Shown: positions 27,287 to 36,350, counted from the stretch's first letter. The stretch is DNA of 64,000 nt from Azorhizobium caulinodans ORS 571 (GCF_000010525.1 NC_009937.1:4531501-4595500); one strand, 5' to 3'. The notes: generated by a model from the letters alone, not told the origin. Translations and numbers: made by a program.

Positions 27287-28210
27287 ATGCGGCTGTGCGT
27301 CCTCGATCTTGACGGAAGCGTCGCCGCGCAGCCGCTGTTTCTCGATCGCCGCGCCGCCGGGGCGGCGACATTCGTCGAGATGCGCGATCTCGCACCCCAG
27401 CTCCGGCTCACGGGCGGCCGCCGCGCCATGGAAGCGTTCCTCGGGCGGCTGCCGCCGCCGGGGCGCGACGCCGACATGTTCTTCTACGGCTCCGGCGACT
27501 TCCATCACCTCACCGCCGGCCTGCTGCGGCGGGTCGACGAGCCGGTGACAGTCATCCATCTCGACAACCATCCGGACTGGCTGACCTTTCCGCCCACCTT
27601 CAACTGCGGCGGATGGGTCAGCCGCGCCTTGCGCCTCCCCCATGTGCGCAAGGTCATCACCATCGGCCCCTGCAGCCCGGATCTCGCCGCGCCGGACCTG
27701 AAGGGCGCGAACCTGCGCGCCCTCGCCGATGGGGCGCTGGAGGTCTATCCGTGGCGCCACCCGCCCTCCCGGCTCCTGAGCGCCCGCATGTCGGCCGCCT
27801 CCGGCTGGACGGGCAACACGATCCGCTGGCACAACGTGGGCGGCGCGGCATGGGAGAGCTTCCTCTCGGACCTGCCAAGGCGCATCCCCACCCGCGCAGT
27901 CTGGATCACCCTCGACAAGGACGTGTTCTGCGAGCCGGACGCCCTGACCAACTGGGACCAGGGCGAAATGTCCCTGGTCCACGCACTCGTCCTGCTCCGT
28001 CGCATCGCCACCCGCCACCGCATCGTCGGCATGGATGTCTGCGGCGATTATTCGCCCGCCCGCTTCCGCGATCCGTGGCGGCGCTTTCTCGCCTTCACCG
28101 ACCATGACTGCCGGCGCGTCCGCGCCGCAGATCACGCGGTCATCAACGCCCGAGCCAATGCCCAGTTGCTGCGGCTGATGGAGGACATCTTCCGTGAGCG
28201 CCCAGAGTGA
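27287..28210 (+). CDS. Arginase/agmatinase-fold metalloenzyme of unknown substrate
   Basis: 307 residues. The dinuclear metal ligands of ureohydrolases appear in order: GSGDFHHLT (counterpart of GGDHS), HLDNHPDW (D-x-H-x-D) near residue 90, and ITLDKDVF (D-x-D) near 206, followed by VGMDVCGDYSP where arginases have G-x-D-x-x-E-x-x-P. The Glu of the last motif is absent, so guanidine hydrolysis is not assured. Overall the sequence is far from true arginases. It could hydrolyse another C-N bond, such as an acyl-amine or guanidino group. It overlaps the next gene by 17 bases. Confidence applies to the fold; function is open. Confidence 0.75.
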   Translation: MRLCVLDLDGSVAAQPLFLDRRAAGAATFVEMRDLAPQLRLTGGRRAMEAFLGRLPPPGRDADMFFYGSGDFHHLTAGLLRRVDEPVTVIHLDNHPDWLTFPPTFNCGGWVSRALRLPHVRKVITIGPCSPDLAAPDLKGANLRALADGALEVYPWRHPPSRLLSARMSAASGWTGNTIRWHNVGGAAWESFLSDLPRRIPTRAVWITLDKDVFCEPDALTNWDQGEMSLVHALVLLRRIATRHRIVGMDVCGDYSPARFRDPWRRFLAFTDHDCRRVRAADHAVINARANAQLLRLMEDIFRERPE

Positions 28211-29138
28211 CACCTCTTACCCCGCATCGGTGCACGACATCCTGTACGAGGGCGGCCCGACAGGCCTGCTGCTCATCCACGGCCTCGGTGGTACACCCGT
28301 CGAGCTGAAGCGCATCGCGCGGGCCGTCCACGCGGCGGGGCACACCGCGTATTGCTGCACGCTCGCGGGTCATTGCGGGACGGAGGCCGATCTCGTCGCC
28401 ACACGCTGGCAGGACTGGTACGCGAGCGTGGAAGCCGCGTTCGACCGCCTCTCTGCCCGGTGCGAGCGGGTGGTGGTCGGCGGGCTGTCGCTCGGTGCCG
28501 TGCTGGCCCTGCATCTGGCGGCCCGACGCGGATCGGACGTGCATGGCCTTGCCCTTTATGCCCCGACGCTCTGGTACGACGGCTGGGCCATGCCGTGGTA
28601 TCGCGCGCTGCTGAAGGTCGCGGTCTATACGCCCATCGGCCGCCGTTACCGGTTCGTGGAGCGCGAGCCCTTCGGCATCCGCGATGCGCGCATCCGCGCC
28701 CGCGTCGCCGCCGCCATGCTGGGGGGCGACAGCGCGGAGGCTGGTCTTGCCGGAACGCCGGCCCATGCCCTTCGGGAGCTATGGCGGATCAGCGCCCGCG
28801 TCCGGCGGGAGCTGCCGGAGGTGAAGGCCCCGGCCATCCTGCTGCATGCCCGCACGGACGATATCAGCAGCCTGCGCAACAGCACCCATATTGCCGGGCG
28901 TCTCGGTGGCATCGCAGACCTGACGGTGCTGGACGACAGTTACCACATCGTGACGCTGGACCGGCAGCGCAACGTCGTCATCGAACGCACGCTCGCCCTC
29001 ATGTCTCGCATCGGCGTCACGGGTGCGAAGCCCGTAATGTTGCGGCAATCCAGCACCCCCATGCCTCTCGCCACGCTGCGGGATGTCCCCGGTGGCCGAC
29101 GGCGCCCGTCCCACGCGTTCGCCGAAGCCGCCCGGTGA
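28194..29138 (+). CDS. Alpha/beta hydrolase (carboxylesterase/thioesterase-like)
   Basis: 314 residues from GTG 28194. Oxyanion HGLGGTP near residue 30, nucleophile Ser near residue 99 in GLSLGA, acid in HARTDDI and His in DDSYHIVTLD. The pattern matches the Est30-like carboxylesterase group. After the catalytic His the fold should end near residue 280; the last 35 residues are Arg/Pro-rich and unlike the family, and they run through direct repeat 3 (29033-29049). Likely role in the locus: hydrolysis or transfer of an ester or thioester intermediate. This is inference from context. Confidence 0.85.
   Translation: MSAQSDTSYPASVHDILYEGGPTGLLLIHGLGGTPVELKRIARAVHAAGHTAYCCTLAGHCGTEADLVATRWQDWYASVEAAFDRLSARCERVVVGGLSLGAVLALHLAARRGSDVHGLALYAPTLWYDGWAMPWYRALLKVAVYTPIGRRYRFVEREPFGIRDARIRARVAAAMLGGDSAEAGLAGTPAHALRELWRISARVRRELPEVKAPAILLHARTDDISSLRNSTHIAGRLGGIADLTVLDDSYHIVTLDRQRNVVIERTLALMSRIGVTGAKPVMLRQSSTPMPLATLRDVPGGRRRPSHAFAEAAR
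29033..29049 (+). promoter_or_regulatory. 11-bp-period direct repeat, putative response-regulator box 3
   Basis: CGTAATGT-TGC-GGCAAT: the first half equals boxes 1 and 2, the second half keeps 4 of 6 bases at the same 11-base spacing. It lies inside the 3' end of the hydrolase gene, about 190 bases before the outer membrane efflux gene, so it would drive the exporter block. Confidence 0.5.
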
Positions 29139-29239
29139 TCTGTCGCGGGCGGTTCGGCAGGGTTTCCGCTCGGGAAGAAAAACGGATGCGGTCGGTGGTG
29201 GGGCGCGAGCCCATGGAAGGGGCCTTGGGGCCTTGGGGG

Positions 29240-30619
29240 ATGCGAAAGGCCCGGCGAGGGGTTTCCTGCGCCTTCGGTCTGGCGCTGTTCACCGCCGGAT
29301 GCGCGGCCCTGCCGGAGACGACGGCCGAGGCACCGGCCCTGCCCTCCGCCTATGCGGCTGCGGATGTGCCGCTGGCCCGTCGCGATACCGGGCACTGGTG
29401 GCGCACCTTCCGCGACCCCGCCCTTAGCCGGCTCGTGGATCAGGCCATGGACCAGAACCTCTCGGTGGCGCAGGCCCGCGCGCGGCTCACCGCCGCCCGG
29501 GCGCAGGCGGCAGCGGCCAACACCCTGTTCCTGCCCACGGCCGGCGCCGGCGGCACCGCCATCGCCACCACCAATCCCTCGGAAACCGACGATCCGCTGC
29601 GCCGTCCGCTCATGGCCGGCTTCGACATGAGCTGGGACGTCGGTCTCTTCGGCCTTGCGGAGAACGCAAACCGCTCGGCCACCGCCTCCGCCGCCATCGT
29701 CGCGGCGGATCTCGAAAGTGTGCAGATCTCCGTCACGGCGGAAGTGGCGCGGGCCTACATCATGCTGCGCGCGGTCCAGCAGCAGCATGTGATCGCGCGC
29801 GCCGCGCTGGAGGCCCGGCGCAAGCGCTCCGATCTCGTGCAGACCCGCATCCGCACGGGCCTTGCCGCGCTGGGCGAAGAGGCGGAGGCCGCCCTTGCCC
29901 TGGCCGAGGCGAAAGCCGAACTGGCCGACCTCGATGCCCGCGCCGCAAGCCTCCGGCTTCAGATCGCGACGCTGCTTGGCTCCGCCACACCCGATCCGGC
30001 GCTGGAAACGGCCGGTCCCCAGCCGATGCCGGCGGAAGGGCTGCCCGCCAGCCACCCGGCGGACCTGCTGCGGGCGCGCCCGGACGTGCGGGCGGCCGAG
30101 CAGCGCGTCCTGCGCGCCTCGGCGGAGGCGGGCATCGCGCTCTCCGACCTCTATCCCAAGCTGCGCCTCGTCGGCACCATCGGCGCCGGCGCGCCCTTCA
30201 CCAATTCAGCCTTCGGTGTGGCGGGAGGTCCCGTGCTCCAGATCCCACTGCTGGATTACGGCCGGCGCGAAGCCAACCTCACCGCCCGCAAGGCGCAGGT
30301 GGAGGAGGCCGAGGCCGCCTACCGCCAGACGGTGCTCGACGCCTACAAGGAGGCCTCCGACGCCCTCGCGGCGCTGAGCGCCAGCCGCAAGGCAGTCACC
30401 GGGCAGAAAGCGGCGGTTGCCGCCGCCGCGCAGACCGAGCGTTCGGCCCGCGTCCTGTCCAGCGAGGGGCTCGCCGACCGCGCCCGGCTCTGGGAGGCAG
30501 AAACCGCGCTGCTGGACCGTCGCCGCCGCCTCGTGCAGGCGCAGGAGGTGGAAGCGGTGGCCCTCGTCGCGCTCTACAAGGCGCTGGGCGGTGCCGCGCC
30601 CGTCGCGGGCCGGGAGTAA
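29240..30619 (+). CDS. Outer membrane efflux lipoprotein (NodT/TolC-like)
   Basis: 459 residues from ATG 29240, which starts a compact lipoprotein signal peptide with lipobox TAGC at about residues 19-22 (mature Cys 22). An in-frame ATG at 29186 has a better ribosome site (GGGAAG) but gives an 18-residue longer leader. Two OEP repeats follow, with WWRTFRDPALSRLVDQAM, long coiled-coil helices, RPDVRAAEQRVLRASAEAGIA and the PLLDYGRREANL turn, typical of NodT/CmeC channels. It forms the outer membrane channel for the three genes that follow. The start is uncertain; the family call is firm. Confidence 0.9.
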   Translation: MRKARRGVSCAFGLALFTAGCAALPETTAEAPALPSAYAAADVPLARRDTGHWWRTFRDPALSRLVDQAMDQNLSVAQARARLTAARAQAAAANTLFLPTAGAGGTAIATTNPSETDDPLRRPLMAGFDMSWDVGLFGLAENANRSATASAAIVAADLESVQISVTAEVARAYIMLRAVQQQHVIARAALEARRKRSDLVQTRIRTGLAALGEEAEAALALAEAKAELADLDARAASLRLQIATLLGSATPDPALETAGPQPMPAEGLPASHPADLLRARPDVRAAEQRVLRASAEAGIALSDLYPKLRLVGTIGAGAPFTNSAFGVAGGPVLQIPLLDYGRREANLTARKAQVEEAEAAYRQTVLDAYKEASDALAALSASRKAVTGQKAAVAAAAQTERSARVLSSEGLADRARLWEAETALLDRRRRLVQAQEVEAVALVALYKALGGAAPVAGRE

Positions 30620-30622
30620 GGC

Positions 30623-31756
30623 ATGGCCGTCCCCCTGGCGCGCAAGAGCCTGATCCACGAATGGCGCCGCTTTCTCCCCGCCACCATCTCGGTCGCCTTT
30701 TCCGGCGTGCTCATGATCGTGCAGGGCGCGCTGCTGCTCGGCATCGTGGGGGCCAACGCCCTCTATGTCACCCAGTCCCGCGCGGACCTCTGGGTCGGCT
30801 TTCCCGGCACGCCGAGCGCCGATCTCGGCCGGCCCATCGATTCCGGCATCGCCGCCGACATCCTGATGGATCCCCGCATCTCGCGCCTCGAGACGCTGCT
30901 GCTCGGCAATGGCGACTGGCGCGGCGCGCGGGGCGGCGGCATGAGCGTGACGCTGGTGGGCATCGACACGCGCAGGGACGGCCTCGGCCTCGCCCGCTCG
31001 GTGACGCCGCGCGAGCGCGTGCTGCTCCAGGAGGAAGGCACGATCCTCGTGGACGAAAGCGACCTCGACAAGCTCGCCACGGACATCGGCGCCACCGCCG
31101 AGATCAACGGCCACATGGTGCGCATCGTCGGCGTGACCGACAATCTGCGCTCCATGGGCGGCGTGAATGTCGTCACCTCGCTCAGCACCGCCCGCCTGCT
31201 GGACCCGGCCCTGCGGGGCGCGGACAAGGCGACCTATTTCCTCGCCGGCGTGGAAGACCCCCGCCTCACCTCCGCCGTGCGGCGGCGCCTCCAGTCCTTC
31301 GCCGGCAAGGCCCGGTTCGAGAGCTGGACCGCCGAGGACCTCGCCAACCGTTCGGTCCGCTACTGGCTGCTGGAATCGGGGGCCGGCATCGGCTTCGTCT
31401 TCGCCACCCTCATCGCCATGCTGGTGGGCACGCTCATCACCAGCCAGACGCTCATGGCGGCGGTGGCCGCCTCCACCACGCAATATGCCACCTTGCGGGC
31501 GCTCGGCGTGCCCTTCACGGACCTGCGCCGCATCGTGCTGAAGCAGGCGGGCCTCGTTGGCGCGGCAGGGCTCGTCCTCGGCCTCGCATGCAGCCTGCTG
31601 GCGGCGCTGCTAGCGCGGCTCAATGCCATTCCGTTCGAGCTGCGCGGCAGCATCATGCTGCTCTCGGCCCTCGTCGTGTTCTCGGTGGCGCTGGTCGCCG
31701 GCCTGCTGGCCCTGCGCCCGCTGCGCCGCGCCGATCCCGCCTCCCTGCTGAGATAG
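30623..31756 (+). CDS. ABC exporter permease, DevC/MacB-like FtsX fold
   Basis: 377 residues. One N-terminal membrane segment (about 22-45), a periplasmic domain of about 210 residues, then three membrane segments in the C-terminal FtsX domain (about 250-370: SGAGIGFVFATLIAMLVGTLI, read in parts; AALLARLNAIPF; LRPLRRADPASLLR). The short periplasmic domain and the paired ATPase plus adaptor fit DevC rather than MacB, whose ATPase is fused. Starts 3 bases after the outer membrane gene. Confidence 0.88.
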   Translation: MAVPLARKSLIHEWRRFLPATISVAFSGVLMIVQGALLLGIVGANALYVTQSRADLWVGFPGTPSADLGRPIDSGIAADILMDPRISRLETLLLGNGDWRGARGGGMSVTLVGIDTRRDGLGLARSVTPRERVLLQEEGTILVDESDLDKLATDIGATAEINGHMVRIVGVTDNLRSMGGVNVVTSLSTARLLDPALRGADKATYFLAGVEDPRLTSAVRRRLQSFAGKARFESWTAEDLANRSVRYWLLESGAGIGFVFATLIAMLVGTLITSQTLMAAVAASTTQYATLRALGVPFTDLRRIVLKQAGLVGAAGLVLGLACSLLAALLARLNAIPFELRGSIMLLSALVVFSVALVAGLLALRPLRRADPASLLR

Positions 31757-31759
31757 CTG

Positions 31760-32479
31760 ATGCCGCCCCATCTGAGCGCCCGCGCCCTGTCGAAATCCTA
31801 CATGGTGCAGAACATCCGGACCGAAGCCCTACGCCAGGTCTCCCTCGACCTGTGGCCGGGGGAAATGTCCCTCATCATCGGTCCCTCGGGCTGCGGCAAG
31901 AGCACGCTGCTTTCGCTCATGAGCGGGCTTACGCGGCCGGACAGCGGCAGTGTCCACGCGCTCGGCATCGATCTCGGCAAGCTGGACGACGCGGCCCGCG
32001 ACGCCTTCCGGCTCGCCCATTGCGGCTTCGTCTTCCAGGGCTTCAACCTGTTTCCTGCCCTCACCGCCCTCGAACAGGTGCAGATCGCCCTCGACTATCT
32101 GGACGTGCCGCACGCGCAGGCGGTGGAACAGGCCGGCGAAGCCCTGGAACTGGTCGGCATGTGGCGGCGGCGCCATCTGCGCCCGGCGGAGCTGTCGGGC
32201 GGTGAAAAGCAGCGCGTGGCCATCGCCCGCGCCGTGGTGAAGGCCCCTGCCCTGCTCTTCGCCGACGAGCCGACCAGCGCGCTGGACAGCGTGAACGGCG
32301 CGCGCGTCACCGATCTGCTCCGGCAGATCGCCCATGAGAGCGGCGCCCTCGTGGCCTGCGTCTCCCACGATCCGCGCCTCATCGCCCGCGCCGATCGCAT
32401 TCTGGAAATGGAGGACGGATGCCTCATCCGCGACCGCCGCGGCCCCGCGCCGGCCCTGCCCGCCGGAGCGCAGGCATGA
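31760..32479 (+). CDS. ABC transporter ATPase, DevA/LolD-like
   Basis: 239 residues. Walker A IGPSGCGKST near residue 40, Q loop FVFQGFNLFPALTALEQV, signature LSGGEKQRVAIARA, Walker B ALLFADEPTSALD and the switch His in CVSHDPRL. This is the MacB/LolD/DevA class that powers mechanotransmission exporters. It starts 3 bases after the permease and overlaps the adaptor gene by 4 bases. Confidence 0.94.
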   Translation: MPPHLSARALSKSYMVQNIRTEALRQVSLDLWPGEMSLIIGPSGCGKSTLLSLMSGLTRPDSGSVHALGIDLGKLDDAARDAFRLAHCGFVFQGFNLFPALTALEQVQIALDYLDVPHAQAVEQAGEALELVGMWRRRHLRPAELSGGEKQRVAIARAVVKAPALLFADEPTSALDSVNGARVTDLLRQIAHESGALVACVSHDPRLIARADRILEMEDGCLIRDRRGPAPALPAGAQA

Positions 32480-33399
32480 GACGGCTGGACAGCTTCACCA
32501 CCGTCGCGCTGGGGCTGCTGACCTGCATCGGCCTCGGCATCGGCGCCTGGGCGCTGCTGGGACCTGACGAGAGCCAGGCCGACCCCAACCTGTCCGCGCA
32601 GTCCGGCATCGTCGCCGCGGCGCGGGGGCGCGTGGACGTGGAGGGCGGCCTCTCGCGCATCCTCGCGAGCCGGGACGGCATCGTCCGGGAGGTGCGGGTC
32701 AGCGAGGGGCAGCGGGTCGCCGCCGGCGACCTTCTGGCCGAGCTCGATACGCGCGCCGCCGCCATCGCCCTGCGAGCCGCCGAGGCGGAGGTGGCCGAGG
32801 CGCAGGCGCGGCGCACGGCGCTGGATGCCCGGCGCACCGCCCAGTTGCGGCAGACCGAGCGGATGCGGCGGGCGGCCAAGGAGCAGGCCATCTCCCCCCA
32901 GGCGCTCGACGAGACGGAAGCTGCCCTCGCCGCGCTCACGGCGGACCTGCGGCTCGGGGAAGCTGCCCTCGCGCAGGCCACCGCGAAGATGGAGACCGCG
33001 CGCTACGAGATGGAGCAGCGTCAGGTGCGGGCGCCCGTCGCCGGCATCGTCGCCCGGCGCAACGTCAAGGCGGGCGATGTCATGTCGGGTGCCGCCATGA
33101 CGGAGATGTTCGTGCTGATACCCGACGCGCCGCTGGTGGTGAAGGCGGAGATCCAGGAGCCCTTCGTCCGGCTGCTGCGTCCGGGCATGGAGGCGGAGAT
33201 CACTGCCGAGAGCGACGACCAGTCCACCGGCACCGGCCGGCTGCTGCGCATCAGCCCCTTCCTCGATACCCGCCGCACGGCGGACGCAACGGAACGAGTA
33301 GACGTGCGCGTGGCCGACGGGGTCCTGCTCATCGACGCGCCGAACCCCTTCATGATCGGCCAGCGGGTCTATCTGCGCTTCCGCCAGGCCTCGCGCTGA
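32476..33399 (+). CDS. Periplasmic adaptor (HlyD/DevB-like membrane fusion protein)
   Basis: 307 residues. N-terminal membrane anchor at about 8-28, a split lipoyl/barrel-sandwich domain (GIVREVRVSEGQRVAAGDLLAELDT and later QVRAPVAGIVARRNVKAGDV), and an alpha-hairpin coiled coil at about 95-180, ending with a beta-barrel domain. The short hairpin and the partner genes match DevB-type adaptors. With the preceding three genes it makes a full inner membrane to outer membrane exporter. The ATG overlaps the ATPase stop. Confidence 0.92.
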   Translation: MRRLDSFTTVALGLLTCIGLGIGAWALLGPDESQADPNLSAQSGIVAAARGRVDVEGGLSRILASRDGIVREVRVSEGQRVAAGDLLAELDTRAAAIALRAAEAEVAEAQARRTALDARRTAQLRQTERMRRAAKEQAISPQALDETEAALAALTADLRLGEAALAQATAKMETARYEMEQRQVRAPVAGIVARRNVKAGDVMSGAAMTEMFVLIPDAPLVVKAEIQEPFVRLLRPGMEAEITAESDDQSTGTGRLLRISPFLDTRRTADATERVDVRVADGVLLIDAPNPFMIGQRVYLRFRQASR

Positions 33400-33480
33400 G
33401 CTTCCGGGCGCCGCCGGACCTTCCGGATCGGCGCCGCAGGGTGCCAACAACCGTTACAGAAAGCCGGCTTCCGATCACGA

Positions 33481-33496
33481 TTAACGATACCTTAAC
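33481..33496 (+). promoter_or_regulatory. Predicted CtrA-binding site
   Basis: TTAA-CGATACC-TTAAC fits the full CtrA consensus TTAA-N7-TTAA(C). It lies 72 bases before the lipoprotein gene. A further half site TTAACGAA occurs at 33540. CtrA is the master cell-cycle regulator of alphaproteobacteria. Confidence 0.6.
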
Positions 33497-33567
33497 CGAA
33501 CTTCTGGACCTCGAGCCGGAAGAACGCTACCCCTTCTCCTTAACGAAATGTGAAGAAGGGTTGCGGC

Positions 33568-34275
33568 ATGACGGACGCGACGAGCCACGTGAGATGGGGT
33601 GCCCTCGTTGGGCGGCTCGCCCGTTTTGCACTGCTCGGCGCGGGTCTCGCGCTCGCCGGATGCCAGACGGACGGCACCGGCGTCGCCTCCGGCTCCTCCC
33701 GCTCCAATCAGGCGCTGGCCTTTGAATCCATCGACGGCCCGCCTAAGGCGACCTTCGACCGGCTGGTAACTAAGCTCGCCGACCAGGCCGAGCAGCAGCA
33801 GGTTGCCCTCGTCTCCCGCACCCAGCCGGCCAATTACCGCATCCGCGGCTATGTCTCGGCCCACACCGAGAAGGGCAAGACGCTGGTCAACTACGCCTGG
33901 GACGTGTTCGACGCCGACAAGCAGCGCGTCGCCCGCATCACCGGCACGGAGACCATCAAGTCCGCCAAGGGTGGCGCCTGGGCCTCCTGCGACGACGAGG
34001 TGATCGCCCGCATCGCGGGGACCACCATCGCCAGCCTCTCCGAGACCCTCCAGGTCGGCAATCCGAACGCCGCCGCCAGCGCCACGGCGTCCGCCCCTGC
34101 GGCCGCCGCCCCCGCCGGACCGACGGAAGCCGCTCCTCCGGTCGCCGAGCAGCCGGCGCCGGCCACAGCGCCCTCCAGCGCGCCCGTGGATGTGGGCGGA
34201 GTCCCGGTGGCCAGCGCGTCGCCCTTCGGCCCCTCCGCCGCCGAGGCCCCCGGCCTCGCATACGCGTCCCGCTGA
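33568..34275 (+). CDS. Putative outer membrane lipoprotein
   Basis: 235 residues from ATG 33568 (GAAGGG upstream); a GTG at 33550 adds six residues. Signal peptide with lipobox LAGC, mature Cys near residue 32. A folded region of about 110 residues follows (FESIDGPPKATFDRLVTKLADQAE in parts, YRIRGYVSAHTEKGKTLVNYAWDVFD), then a low-complexity Ala/Pro/Thr tail from about residue 165. No enzymatic motif seen. A short lipoprotein before prs is, from memory, common in Rhizobiales. A CtrA-type box stands upstream. Confidence 0.8.
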   Translation: MTDATSHVRWGALVGRLARFALLGAGLALAGCQTDGTGVASGSSRSNQALAFESIDGPPKATFDRLVTKLADQAEQQQVALVSRTQPANYRIRGYVSAHTEKGKTLVNYAWDVFDADKQRVARITGTETIKSAKGGAWASCDDEVIARIAGTTIASLSETLQVGNPNAAASATASAPAAAAPAGPTEAAPPVAEQPAPATAPSSAPVDVGGVPVASASPFGPSAAEAPGLAYASR

Positions 34276-34379
34276 ATCTGCGTCTTTACAAGTCGGGACC
34301 GGGATGCCTATCAGGGCGCCGACAGGATTCCGGTGCCCGATCTTCCGGACGGGCCGCATACCCTTAAGAGAACAGATCC

Positions 34380-35312
<933 letters not shown>

Positions 35313-35334
35313 TCGTCCGGCGCTTCTGTCTCTG

Positions 35335-35366
35335 AACGGCCGGCCTCGCGCCGGCCGTTTGCGTTT
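35335..35366 (+). terminator. Rho-independent terminator after prs
   Basis: Perfect 10-bp stem AACGGCCGGC/GCCGGCCGTT (35335-35359) with a 5-base loop, followed by TGCGTTT, 22 bases beyond the prs stop. Confidence 0.75.
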
Positions 35367-35420
35367 GGGGCGCCGCTTCCGTGGGACGGCCTGCTCCGGG
35401 GCCCGTTTCCCTCCCTCGGA

Positions 35421-35532
35421 CCGTCATCGCCGGACTTGATCCGGCGATCCACGGGCCGCCCACCGGGCACACTCTCAAAGGTCTGCACCGTCGGCCCGGC
35501 GTGGATGCCCGGGACAAGCCCGGGCATGACGG
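35421..35532. repeat. Rhizobiales-type palindromic intergenic repeat
   Basis: CCGTCATCGCCGGACTTGAT at 35421 and the complementary-type end GGGCATGACGG at 35522-35532 bound a 112-base element made of two internal hairpins (CGCCGGA-CTTGA-TCCGGCG, and GCCCGGG-ACAAG-CCCGGGC). This pattern is frequent in Bradyrhizobium-like and Xanthobacter-like genomes. Terminal ends are inverted copies. It lies between prs and the convergent PAP2 gene and has no coding content. Confidence 0.75.
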
Positions 35533-35579
35533 AAGGGAGAACGGATACAGGTCCGCCGATTGCTCCGGGCGGCCCGCTC

Positions 35580-36350
35580 TCAGGCGTCCGGATCGCGGGC
35601 CGGCTCCTCCGGCTCCACTTCGCCCTGCGATTGCAGATAGAGCATGACCAGCCAGCACAAAGCGGCCCAGCCGGCGCCCAGCGTCCAGCCGCCGAGGACA
35701 TCGGTCGGCCAGTGGACGCCGAGATAGAGCCGGCTCACGCCCACGATGAAGGTGAGCGCGATGGCGAGGCCGAACAGGAAGGCCTTCACCCGCCAGCGCG
35801 CTTGCGTACGGGCGAGCAGCGCGCCGAGCGTCAGATAGACGATGGCGGACATCATGGAATGGCCGCTCGGGAAGCTCTCCGAATAGACCGCCATGCCGTG
35901 GGGCACGAGGTCCGGCCGGGGGCGCGAGAAGCCCCATTTGAAGAGGGTGGAGAGCAGCGCCCCGCCCGCCACCGAAAGCAGGACGATGAGCGCCGTCTGG
36001 CGCTTGCGCACCATCAGCAGGAAGCAGATCACCGCCAGCGTCATCAGCGAGAGCACGGTGGTGCCGCCGAGCGCGGTCAGGTCCCGCATGGATTCTTCGA
36101 GCCAGCGCGGGCCGATGGGATTGGACAGGTCGCCGGGCACGCGCAGGGCCAGCAGGATGCGCTCGTCGAGCGAGCGGGTGCCGCCCTCGCGCACCTCGTC
36201 GGCAATGGCGACGAAGAGGTAGAAGGCCCCCGCCGTCAAGGCGACGACGACGAGTGTCGCCCGTTCCATGCGGCTGACATGGCGGACAATGCGGCCGACA
36301 CCGGGGATACCGGACAGAAGGCGATGGCAATGGTCGAGCAGGCTGGTCAT
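35580..36350 (-). CDS. PAP2 family phosphatase
   Basis: 256 residues, inner membrane, with about six membrane segments. The three phosphatidic acid phosphatase motifs are intact: K-W-G-F-S-R-P-R-P, then [11 protein letters not shown], then [16 protein letters not shown]. Substrates in the family are lipid phosphates such as undecaprenyl or phosphatidylglycerol phosphate. The start at 36350 lacks a good ribosome site, and in-frame alternatives upstream exist. It diverges from the YaiI gene. The C-terminus is acidic. Confidence 0.88.
   Translation of the reverse strand: MTSLLDHCHRLLSGIPGVGRIVRHVSRMERATLVVVALTAGAFYLFVAIADEVREGGTRSLDERILLALRVPGDLSNPIGPRWLEESMRDLTALGGTTVLSLMTLAVICFLLMVRKRQTALIVLLSVAGGALLSTLFKWGFSRPRPDLVPHGMAVYSESFPSGHSMMSAIVYLTLGALLARTQARWRVKAFLFGLAIALTFIVGVSRLYLGVHWPTDVLGGWTLGAGWAALCWLVMLYLQSQGEVEPEEPARDPDA

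Noticed and set aside
28352-29239. Upstream in-frame extension of the outer membrane efflux gene
   Set aside because: It overlaps the alpha/beta hydrolase in another frame; the lipoprotein signal peptide begins near 29240.
22208-33399. Siderophore or nonribosomal peptide cluster
   Set aside because: The exporter type hints at it, but no synthetase, NIS synthetase, TonB receptor or Fur-type box was seen.
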